A stretch of DNA of 28,643 nt from Bacteroidaceae bacterium (GTDB lineage Bacteria > Bacteroidota > Bacteroidia > Bacteroidales > Bacteroidaceae): NCBI GenBank assembly GCA_017557475.1, contig JAFYYO010000199.1, positions 1-28,643 of the forward strand, in the 5' to 3' direction. The translations under genes and the position numbers were made by a program. Position 1 is the first letter of the stretch; every line of letters begins with the position of its first letter. Under the pieces are notes generated by a model. That model was not told where the DNA came from and did no database searches. It saw only the letters and a program-made list of their open reading frames with translations. Of the stretch, positions 18,118 through 24,876 are shown piece by piece.

Positions 18118-18125
18118 CAAAGTTA
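18118..18125 (-). promoter_or_regulatory. Promoter -7 box for kbl
   Basis: TAACTTTG on the minus strand matches TANNTTTG, 37 bases before the kbl start codon and in the gap after the receptor gene. A T run immediately precedes it. No clear -33 box was seen. Confidence 0.55.
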
Positions 18126-18161
18126 CAAAAAAACTATGAAAAGTGTGCTACGAACGTGGAA

Positions 18162-20267
18162 TTATTTCAAATGAATGTCGATTGGAACACTGACTTTGAA
18201 GCAGAAGTTCCTGCCCATAGCTGAGATGCCTTGCCTTCCAGTGGGGCTGCTCGTGTCGATATACTTCAGTCGGGAGAGGTGCGGCTGATAGCTCTTGTCC
18301 AATAGGTTCTGGCAGGAAAGGGTGAGTTCGATGCAGTTGTGACCGAAGATGTGCAGGTCCATGCCCGCAGAGAGGTTGAAGAGGGCATAGCTTGGAGTCG
18401 CCGTCTCGGTTTCATCGACTGCATAGAAGTGGTTCTGTCGCAGGTTGTATTCCATTCCGAAGGCAAGGAAAGTGCGACGGCAATGTCCTTTTGCGAAGTC
18501 CGGGAACTCGTAGCGAATGTCGCTCGTCCACTTCGGAGCAGGCATCATGGGCAGGTTCTTTGCTTCTTCCGGCTGATGAAGTTGAACGCCACAAACGTAG
18601 CTGAAGGCATTCTCGAAGTGGAGCGGATTGAAAGGATGTACGTCAATCGAGACCTCGCCGCCCATCAACCTTGCATCTCCTTGACGATATTGATAGGTAC
18701 GATAGCCGTCTGTCTCATAGGGAAGGCGAGCGAGGAAGATGTAGTCGTCAATCCAATTTGAGAAGAGCGACGCTTGAAGATTGACATAATGGGACGTATA
18801 GTCGAGTCCCAAATCAAGTTGCATACTCTTCTCAGGCTTGAGTCCACCATTGCCCAACTCGTATTGTATGCTGCCTTCATGCACGCCGTTCGAGGAAAGT
18901 TCGCTGACCGTAGGAGCTCGGAAGCCACGAGCCGCATTCAGACGAAGGTTGAGATGGTCGGTCACATTCCATACTGTACCCAGGCTCCCAGTTACGCCTG
19001 TGAAGTTCTTGCTCAAGGCCTCGAAGCGCAGCTCGCCATCCTCAATGAGGGAGGAAGTATTGAGGTGTCGGTTGTCGAAGCGTGCTCCGCCGGAGAAATG
19101 CCAATTCTTCAATTGCCATTCAGCCGTTGCGAAGAGGCCGATGTCGAAGAGGTGATGGTCGGGGATGAGGTACTCTTCGCCCTGATTAATGTTCCTTTGC
19201 CACATGCCGCCGATGCCTGTCGCAATCTTCCAGTCGTGAGGAAGTGTGTGGAGGTACTTGATGTCGTAGTTGACGGTATGCAGTCGCATAGCCAACTCGG
19301 CTTCCTCTTCCTCCTCGAACTCGCGGCGATAGTTCTGCTGATAACCAATGATGGCCTTCAGCGTGCCGTCGCCAAAGTACCAGGCATTGTCGCTGACGGC
19401 CTTGGTGTGAAGCACTTTTTGGAAAGGCGAAACGATGCTATAGCTCTTTCCATCGAAGTCTTCGCCCACCATTTCGCCTTCTGTGATGCCTGGCGTGAAG
19501 TTGACTCTCGAGAAGCGAAGCCAGGAATGTCCCCAGCTCCTGTTGATTCCGAACATGCCCTGAACATCGCGTTCCTTGAAGAAAGAGCCAGGTACATAGC
19601 CATCCACCTTGTTCTTGTAGCAGTGCGCGGCTTTGTCGAGGAAGTGCCAATTCCAGAGCCATCCGTCGATGTTGCCTGCAAAGCCGACCCGATAATCGTA
19701 GAGTCCGTTGTTCGTCTGGTATTGGCTTCCGACCTTTACCTGCATCGTGCCGTCTTCAAGAGGGTTCTCGGGATGCAGAATCATCACACCTGCGATGGCG
19801 TCGCTGCCGTACATGAGAGAAGCCGGACCTTTGAGAACTTCCACAGAATGCACTCCTTCCTCGTCGACTTCGAGTCCATGCTCGTCGCCCCATTGCTGTC
19901 CTTCCTGACGTATTCCCTGGTCAACGACGACAACTCGATTGTAGCCGAGACCTCGGATGACTGGCTTCGAGATGCCTGTTCCCGTACTTATCTGGGAGAG
20001 ACCGGGCAGGTGACCGACGGCATCGACGATGTTCGTGCCAATAGTAGCGTGCAGTTGTTTGGGCGAGACCACCATGAAGGGAGAGGCCGCATCCTTGAGT
20101 CTTTGTACGCCAGCAATGCCTTGAACGGTCACTTCGCTCAGGATGGCTTCCTTCATGGGGTTGATACTATCTTCCAGACAATCGCTGTGTTCGTGCACAT
20201 GTTGTGCAAAAATAGGTTGGGAAACTGCCAAAAGGCAGAGACTTATATATATAATAATGTGTTTCAT
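18162..20267 (-). CDS. TonB-dependent outer-membrane receptor, probably for a metal
   Basis: 701 residues with a signal peptide (MKHIIIYISLCLLAVSQPIFAQ). The plug domain follows (ASPFMVVSPKQLHATIGTNIVDAVGHLPGL..., PVIRGLGYNRVVVVDQGIRQEG, VEVLKGPASLMYGSDAIAGVM), then a ~550-residue beta-barrel ending in an aromatic-containing strand. No SusC-type CarboxypepD_reg domain precedes the plug. The mature N-terminus HVHEHSDC is His/Cys-rich, and the preceding gene encodes a Cys/His-rich membrane protein; both suggest zinc or copper uptake. That substrate is inference. The length (~700) fits ZnuD/OprC-like receptors better than siderophore receptors with signalling domains. Confidence 0.88.
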   Translation of the reverse strand: MKHIIIYISLCLLAVSQPIFAQHVHEHSDCLEDSINPMKEAILSEVTVQGIAGVQRLKDAASPFMVVSPKQLHATIGTNIVDAVGHLPGLSQISTGTGISKPVIRGLGYNRVVVVDQGIRQEGQQWGDEHGLEVDEEGVHSVEVLKGPASLMYGSDAIAGVMILHPENPLEDGTMQVKVGSQYQTNNGLYDYRVGFAGNIDGWLWNWHFLDKAAHCYKNKVDGYVPGSFFKERDVQGMFGINRSWGHSWLRFSRVNFTPGITEGEMVGEDFDGKSYSIVSPFQKVLHTKAVSDNAWYFGDGTLKAIIGYQQNYRREFEEEEEAELAMRLHTVNYDIKYLHTLPHDWKIATGIGGMWQRNINQGEEYLIPDHHLFDIGLFATAEWQLKNWHFSGGARFDNRHLNTSSLIEDGELRFEALSKNFTGVTGSLGTVWNVTDHLNLRLNAARGFRAPTVSELSSNGVHEGSIQYELGNGGLKPEKSMQLDLGLDYTSHYVNLQASLFSNWIDDYIFLARLPYETDGYRTYQYRQGDARLMGGEVSIDVHPFNPLHFENAFSYVCGVQLHQPEEAKNLPMMPAPKWTSDIRYEFPDFAKGHCRRTFLAFGMEYNLRQNHFYAVDETETATPSYALFNLSAGMDLHIFGHNCIELTLSCQNLLDKSYQPHLSRLKYIDTSSPTGRQGISAMGRNFCFKVSVPIDIHLK

Positions 20268-20374
20268 ATTGGGTTGTATGATGAATTATAATGTGTCCTC
20301 CGCTGCGCATACCAAGGTGTGGCAGTCTGGTTATTATTAATAAAGATGTAAAAAGCTCTTAGCCTTTTTCACTC

Positions 20375-20719
20375 TTAAGCAGTCGGGGGAGCACGAAGAC
20401 TGATGAATCCCGTGTTCGTCGGGCAAGTCAGCTGACGAAGTTGGGCATAAATGACCTTGCGTTTCGGCTGATAACAAAGCAGCGCTCCTATGGGTGTTGC
20501 CACATAGGTCAACGTGAGGATCTGACAAAGCACACATTGGTGCAACCCATCTGAAAGCTGTGTCAGATGGCCGTGGCATTGGTGGCTGACACACTCGGCA
20601 CATTCCGCCACTCCTTCCTGCGATGTTTCATGGATATGGAGCGACGAAAAGAGGAGCATCGGCACGTAGATCGCCAGCAGCACCCACGAAGCAATTTGTC
20701 TCTTTGTCATCACGTTCAT
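20375..20719 (-). CDS. Small Cys/His-rich membrane protein
   Basis: 114 residues. An N-terminal hydrophobic helix (IASWVLLAIYVPMLLFSSL, ~9-27) is followed by a segment dense in metal ligands: HIHE (28-31), Cys40, Cys43, Cys48, His49, His51, His60, Cys62 and Cys65, the last two in HQCVLCQ. A second hydrophobic stretch (ILTLTYVATPIGALLC) follows. Similar small proteins often precede TonB-dependent receptors in Bacteroidetes, some resembling DUF2946. It probably binds or senses a metal at the inner membrane. The first Met is almost on the predicted transcription start, so Met4 (base 20710) may be the real start. The receptor gene lies 107 bases downstream on the same strand. Confidence 0.65.
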   Translation of the reverse strand: MNVMTKRQIASWVLLAIYVPMLLFSSLHIHETSQEGVAECAECVSHQCHGHLTQLSDGLHQCVLCQILTLTYVATPIGALLCYQPKRKVIYAQLRQLTCPTNTGFISLRAPPTA

Positions 20720-20724
20720 TGGTG

Positions 20725-20732
20725 CAAAAATA
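20725..20732 (-). promoter_or_regulatory. Promoter -7 box for the Cys/His-rich protein and receptor
   Basis: TATTTTTG on the minus strand matches TANNTTTG. It ends only 5 bases before the annotated start codon, so the message would be leaderless or start at Met4 with a very short leader. Confidence 0.5.
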
Positions 20733-20803
20733 CGGCTTTTCTTTCAAACAAAAAAGCTCTTTTGACACAAAAAAGCAAGGTGATGAATGATTTCACATAA
20801 TTT

Positions 20804-20823
20804 ATACATCGTATGCGATGTAT
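20804..20823. promoter_or_regulatory. 20-base palindrome upstream of threonine dehydrogenase
   Basis: ATACATCG (20804-20811) and CGATGTAT (20816-20823) are perfect inverted 8-base arms around TATG. The palindrome ends 16 bases before the -7 box at 20840, so it covers the -33 region, a standard position for a repressor operator. TTCACA (20792-20797) and TGTGAA (20824-20829) form an outer inverted pair. Regulatory role is inference. Confidence 0.55.
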
Positions 20824-20839
20824 TGTGAATATATTTTTG

Positions 20840-20847
20840 TAATTTTG
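20840..20847 (+). promoter_or_regulatory. Promoter -7 box for threonine dehydrogenase
   Basis: TAATTTTG matches TANNTTTG, 31 bases before the start codon. The expected -33 region coincides with the 20-base palindrome and has no TTTG, which would fit a regulated or weak promoter. Confidence 0.55.
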
Positions 20848-20878
20848 CATTCGCAAAAATAAAACTAACAAATCACGA

Positions 20879-21832
20879 ATGAAAAATATTCTTATTATCG
20901 GCTCGACTGGACAGATTGGTTCGGAGCTGACGATGCATCTCAGAGGAATTTACGGTAACGAACATGTTGTGGCAGGCTACATCCCTGGAGCAGAGCCGAA
21001 AGGCGAACTCCTGGAAAGTGGTCCGTGTGCCCTTGCTGACGTGATTAAGGCAGAGAGTATTGCTGATGCGGTGAAGAAGTACAACATCGACACCATCTAC
21101 AACCTCGCGGCTCTCCTGTCGGTTGTGGCAGAGTCGAAGCCTCGTCTGGCTTGGAACATCGGCATCGACGGCCTGTGGAACATCCTGGAGATTGCTCGCG
21201 AGAATGGGTGCGCAGTGTTCACTCCTAGCTCTATCGGCTCGTTTGGATTGGAGACGCCCCACGATATGACCCCCCAGGACACCATTCAGCGTCCACGTAC
21301 AATCTACGGCGTGTCGAAGGTCACGACTGAACTGCTGAGCGACTGGTACTTCCATAAGTATGGTGTCGATACGCGCAGTGTTCGCTTCCCAGGCATCATC
21401 TCTTACGTCACACCTCCAGGCGGAGGCACTACCGACTATGCAGTTGATATCTACTACTACGCTGTTCGTGGTGAACGCTTCACTTGTCCCATCAAGGCCG
21501 GAACACACATGGACATGATGTATATGCCGGATGCCTTGCACGCGGCTACAATGTTGATGGAGGCTGACCCGACGCGTCTGAAGCATCGCAACGGCTTCAA
21601 CATCGCCGCTATGAGTTTCGATCCCGAAATGATATACCAGAACATCAAGAAGTACAAGCCGGAGTTCGAGATGGTCTATGATGTCGATCCCTTGAAACAA
21701 TCGATAGCAGAGTCTTGGCCCAACCTGATGGACGACAGCTGTGCACGTCAAGAGTGGGACTGGAAGCATCAGTATGGCCTCGACGAGATGACGAAGGACA
21801 TGCTCGACAAACTGGCTAAGAAACTTCTGTAA
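20879..21832 (+). CDS. L-threonine 3-dehydrogenase, SDR (epimerase-like) type
   Basis: 317 residues with an N-terminal Rossmann motif GSTGQIG (8-14) and the extended-SDR catalytic residues Ser118, Tyr143 and Lys147 (YGVSK). Downstream blocks PGGGTTDYAV, MDMMYMPDAL, FNIAAMSF and DPLKQSIAESWP match those of vertebrate TDH and the Flavobacterium-type threonine dehydrogenase, and set it apart from sugar epimerases. It oxidises threonine to 2-amino-3-oxobutanoate with NAD+, the substrate of Kbl encoded nearby. General annotation pipelines often label it only as NAD-dependent epimerase/dehydratase. It has its own promoter and probable operator, and ends at a strong terminator. Confidence 0.88.
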   Translation: MKNILIIGSTGQIGSELTMHLRGIYGNEHVVAGYIPGAEPKGELLESGPCALADVIKAESIADAVKKYNIDTIYNLAALLSVVAESKPRLAWNIGIDGLWNILEIARENGCAVFTPSSIGSFGLETPHDMTPQDTIQRPRTIYGVSKVTTELLSDWYFHKYGVDTRSVRFPGIISYVTPPGGGTTDYAVDIYYYAVRGERFTCPIKAGTHMDMMYMPDALHAATMLMEADPTRLKHRNGFNIAAMSFDPEMIYQNIKKYKPEFEMVYDVDPLKQSIAESWPNLMDDSCARQEWDWKHQYGLDEMTKDMLDKLAKKLL

Positions 21833-21867
21833 GCGAGATACTTAGTTTCTCAGCAAGACTAATAAGC

Positions 21868-21909
21868 AATAAGAGCGTGCCGCGTCAGAAAACGTAGCAC
21901 GCTCTTATT
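21868..21909. terminator. Bidirectional terminator between threonine dehydrogenase and lpdA
   Basis: AATAAGAGCGTGC (21868-21880) and GCACGCTCTTATT (21897-21909) form a perfect 13-base-pair stem with a 16-base loop. The A/T-rich stem base serves as T tract in both directions. It separates two convergent genes. Confidence 0.85.
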
Positions 21910-21912
21910 ATA

Positions 21913-21996
21913 AACGACACACGTGATGTTGCCCAACGACACACGTGAAGTTCCTCAACGACACACGTGTCGTTTGCCAACGACGCTGCAGTCGTT
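21913..21996. repeat. Palindrome array D (22-base period) after lpdA
   Basis: Four 18-base units start at 21913, 21935, 21957 and 21979, exactly 22 apart. The best is AACGACACACGTGTCGTT (21957-21974), perfect 8-base arms around AC. The first two keep the left arm but have decayed right arms; the fourth, AACGACGCTGCAGTCGTT, has a different centre. Spacers are gccc, cctc and tgcc. The last base of the array touches the lpdA stop codon (21997-21999, minus), and the terminator hairpin lies 3 bases beyond the other end, so the array fills the whole 3' untranslated region of the glycine cleavage operon. Confidence 0.9.
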
Positions 21997-23217
21997 TCAG
22001 TTCACCTCAATGAGCACCTCGGAAAGGGTAGGGTGAATGTGTACGGTTTCACGTAGCTGACGGAGCGTCGCACCCAGTGTGATGTAGGCGGTCACCTCTT
22101 GTACGAGGTCGGCAGCATGTGCTCCAAAGATGTGAGCGCTGAGTAGCTTTCCCTCCTCAGGCTCGCAGCAAAGCTTCACCATACCTTCCGTCTCGTTCAT
22201 TGCGAGAGCCTTTCCGTTGGCACGATAGAAGGCTTTGTGGCACTCAAACGCTGTGCCGGCTTCCTTCAACTGGTCCTCCGTCGGTCCGACACAAGCGGCT
22301 TCCGGCTCTGTGAATATGGCTGCAGGCATCACCTCGAAACGAATCTTGTCCTCGATGCCGAGAATGCGATTCACGACATGTATGCCCTGCATCTCCGCAG
22401 CATGAGCCAACATCTGACGACTATTCACGTCGCCGATGGCGTAAATGCCTTTCACGGTCGTCTCGAAATGCTCGTTGACGGCAACTCCCTTGCGCTCGTC
22501 AAAGTCGAAACCTGCATTCGCGAAGTCTGCCGATACGTTCGGCTTGCGACCTGTAGCCATAAGAATGACGTCGGCATCAATCTCCGAGAGATCTTGTACG
22601 GCTGTCTTCATGCGGAAAGTTATGCCGCGCTTCTCGAGGAGTTTCCGTAGGCGTTTGGCGATGTCGCTGTCCACCATAGGCAAGCACTCCTTAAGATATT
22701 CGATGACGGTCACTTCCGAACCGAAGCGTTGGAAGACGCTCGCGAACTCCATACCAATGACGCCTGCACCGATGATGCAAAGCTTTTGGGGACGTTCCTT
22801 CAGCCCGAGCAAGCCAGTAGAATCGACGACTTGCGGACTATCGGCTCCTGGGATGGGCAACATCTTAGGCGAACTGCCCGTTGCCACGATGATGTTGGGA
22901 GCCGTGTAGCCGCTCACGGTGTGTGCGTCGATGAAGACTCCTTTCTCTCGAACCAGCGTGATGTTGGGATGAGAAAGCAGCGTCTCGACGCCTCCACGCA
23001 GTGCCTCCACCACTTGCTGCTGCCTTTCAATGGCTTCAGCAAAAGTGGCAGAGTGTACGTAGGTCTTCGTCGGTATGCAACCAACATTGAGACAAGTACC
23101 GCCGACATTGACGTCTTCGAAGATAACGACCTTGAGTCCGTGCTTTGCAGCATAGACGGCGGCTTTGTAACCACCAGGTCCGGCACCGATTATGATAAGG
23201 TCTGAAGTATAATTCAT
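21997..23217 (-). CDS. lpdA: Dihydrolipoyl dehydrogenase (E3/L-protein)
   Basis: 406 residues from the chosen start MNYTSDLIIIG. FAD-binding GAGPGG (11-16), redox-active disulfide GGTCLNVGCIPTK (Cys42, Cys47), NAD-binding IGAGVIGMEFAS and the catalytic HPTLSE (His395, Glu400) near the end are all present. It reoxidises the dihydrolipoyl arm of GcvH with NAD+. The frame is open another 30 codons upstream, but that stretch (NSFNSFNSS) is translated from repeat DNA, so the internal Met is preferred. At about 406 residues it is somewhat shorter than the usual ~450-470. It is the last gene of the glycine cleavage operon, which suggests a dedicated E3. Confidence 0.93.
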   Translation of the reverse strand: MNYTSDLIIIGAGPGGYKAAVYAAKHGLKVVIFEDVNVGGTCLNVGCIPTKTYVHSATFAEAIERQQQVVEALRGGVETLLSHPNITLVREKGVFIDAHTVSGYTAPNIIVATGSSPKMLPIPGADSPQVVDSTGLLGLKERPQKLCIIGAGVIGMEFASVFQRFGSEVTVIEYLKECLPMVDSDIAKRLRKLLEKRGITFRMKTAVQDLSEIDADVILMATGRKPNVSADFANAGFDFDERKGVAVNEHFETTVKGIYAIGDVNSRQMLAHAAEMQGIHVVNRILGIEDKIRFEVMPAAIFTEPEAACVGPTEDQLKEAGTAFECHKAFYRANGKALAMNETEGMVKLCCEPEEGKLLSAHIFGAHAADLVQEVTAYITLGATLRQLRETVHIHPTLSEVLIEVN

Positions 23218-23231
23218 AGTGTTCTTTTTGC

Positions 23232-23353
23232 TGGAGTTAAAGGAGTTAAAGGAGTTATCGCGCTGTCGCGCTGGGGAGTTAAGGACAATAGATAGGGCAG
23301 CGGCCACAAGTATCGTCTTTAACTCCTTTAACTCCCTTTACTCCTTTAACTTC
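23232..23353 (-). repeat. Foldback (MITE-like) element, copy 1
   Basis: About 122 bases between gcvPB and lpdA. The two ends are inverted copies of GGAGTTAAAGGAGTTAA-type sequence. The core holds GACGATACTT...TCTATTGTC and a CGCG-rich inner hairpin. Reverse-complemented, it matches 27729-27854 at roughly 85 percent by hand alignment, with one 3-base gap. It starts 2 bases after the gcvPB stop codon. No transposase or clear target duplication is seen. Confidence 0.75.
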
Positions 23354-23355
23354 TT

Positions 23356-24876
23356 CTATTTGTTTTCCAACGATTTCCAGTAGGTTGTTACGGGTTGCTT
23401 CGCAGCCAGAACATCATCGACGCGACCGATGGGAGTATTGTGAGGAGCAGCCTTCACAAGCTCGGGATCTGTCTTGGCTTCCTCGGCAATCTTGCGCATC
23501 ACGGCAATGAAGGCATCAATCGTCTCCTTGCTCTCGTTCTCGGTAGGCTCAATCATGAGGCTCTCGTGGAAGAGTAGGGGGAAGTAGATGGTTGGTGCGT
23601 GGTAGCCGTAATCAAGCAAGCGCTTGGCGACATCCATCGTCGTGACGCCTGTCGTCTTGTCCACAAGTCCGTCGAAGACCACTTCGTGCTTGCACAAGCC
23701 CTTGATGGGAAGCAGGTAGTCGCCCTTCAAACTTTCCTTAATATAGTTGGCGTTGAGGGTTGCCAGAGGTCCTACCTCCTTGATGTTCTCACTTCCAAGC
23801 GACAGGATATATGCGTAGGCTTTCAGCATGACACCAAAGTTTCCGAAGAAGTTGCCGATGCTGCCGAGTGAAGAGTCTGTGCCCCAATCGACGATGAAGC
23901 CTTCCCATTCGGTCGGTCCGTCTTCGGGAATGTCGTAATTGACCACGACTTTCTTGACTCTTGGGGTAGGCAGGAACTGCTCCAAACCCTCGCGAACGCC
24001 GACTGGACCGCTGCCAGGACCGCCACCGCCATGAGGTGTGGAGAACGTCTTGTGCAGATTGATGTGCATGACGTCAAAGCCCATATCGCCAGGACGGCAT
24101 TCGCCGAGCAGCGCATTGAGGTTCGCTCCGTCGTAGTACATGAGGCCGCCAGCCTTATGAACGAGTTCCGTAATCTCCAAGACACGCGGTTCGAAGATGC
24201 CAAGCGTATTGGGATTGGTCATCATCATGGCTGCCACCTCGCTTCCCATTTCACTGAGAAGTTCGCGAAGATGCTCGACATCGACGGTTCCGTCGGCAAG
24301 ACTCTTGACCTCCACGACTTCGAGTCCGCAGACTGCAGCTGAGGCAGGATTGGTGCCGTGGGCAGAGTCGGGAATCAACACCTTAGTGCGTGCGGCATCC
24401 TTTCGGCTTTCGTGATAGGAGCGGATGACCATCAAACCCGTCAACTCGCCATGTGCTCCGGCACAGGGATTCAAGGTGAATTCCTTCAAACCGGCAAGCT
24501 CGGCAAGCGATTCCTGCAGATTATAATACACTTCCAGCGCACCTTGGCAGGTGACGGCGGGTTGCAAAGGATGCAATCCGGCGAAGGCCTTCATGCCGGC
24601 AATCTCTTCGTTGATGACGGGATTGTACTTCATGGTGCATGAACCGAGCGGATAGAAGCCGTCGTTCACGCCGAAGTTGTTATGACTGAGGTTGGTATAG
24701 TGACGCACGACAGTCAGCTCATCGCATTCCGGCAACCTTGCTGCTTCCTTGCGGCGAAGTGCTGCGGGAAGTTCTGCGGTTGTGTGCGTGCGGTCATAAT
24801 CCTGCGGAAGGGAGTAACCCTTGCGTCCTTTCTTCGACAACTCGAAGATAAGGTTTCCATATAATGTCCTGTTCAT
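23356..24876 (-). CDS. gcvPB: Glycine dehydrogenase (decarboxylating) subunit 2
   Basis: 506 residues, the C-terminal half of P-protein as a separate chain. The PLP lysine is Lys276 in HINLHKTFSTPHGGGGPGSG; the cofactor Asp is in LMYYDGANLNALLG (~246-256). With GcvPA it decarboxylates glycine and passes the aminomethyl group to the lipoyl arm of GcvH. Its ATG overlaps the gcvPA stop by 4 bases (ATGA, 24873-24876), so translation of the two subunits is coupled. Length and ends are normal for the two-subunit type. Confidence 0.96.
   Translation of the reverse strand: MNRTLYGNLIFELSKKGRKGYSLPQDYDRTHTTAELPAALRRKEAARLPECDELTVVRHYTNLSHNNFGVNDGFYPLGSCTMKYNPVINEEIAGMKAFAGLHPLQPAVTCQGALEVYYNLQESLAELAGLKEFTLNPCAGAHGELTGLMVIRSYHESRKDAARTKVLIPDSAHGTNPASAAVCGLEVVEVKSLADGTVDVEHLRELLSEMGSEVAAMMMTNPNTLGIFEPRVLEITELVHKAGGLMYYDGANLNALLGECRPGDMGFDVMHINLHKTFSTPHGGGGPGSGPVGVREGLEQFLPTPRVKKVVVNYDIPEDGPTEWEGFIVDWGTDSSLGSIGNFFGNFGVMLKAYAYILSLGSENIKEVGPLATLNANYIKESLKGDYLLPIKGLCKHEVVFDGLVDKTTGVTTMDVAKRLLDYGYHAPTIYFPLLFHESLMIEPTENESKETIDAFIAVMRKIAEEAKTDPELVKAAPHNTPIGRVDDVLAAKQPVTTYWKSLENK

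Noticed and set aside
18774..20291. 505-residue plus-strand open frame opposite the TonB receptor
   Set aside because: It is antisense to a clear receptor gene, lacks recognisable motifs, and its codons mirror the receptor; a shadow frame.
20735..20778. A- and T-run hairpins in the divergent region as a terminator
   Set aside because: The pairing (GCTTTT with AAAAGC) is weak, the region is upstream of both genes and no transcript needs to end there.
2141..21996. The 22-base-period arrays as CRISPR arrays
   Set aside because: Repeats are 18 bases and spacers only 4, units are palindromic and degenerate, and no cas genes are present.
23218..23307. 30-residue N-terminal extension of lpdA
   Set aside because: The extension is translated repeat DNA; the family N-terminus (YTSDLIIIGAGPGG) begins at the internal Met at 23217.
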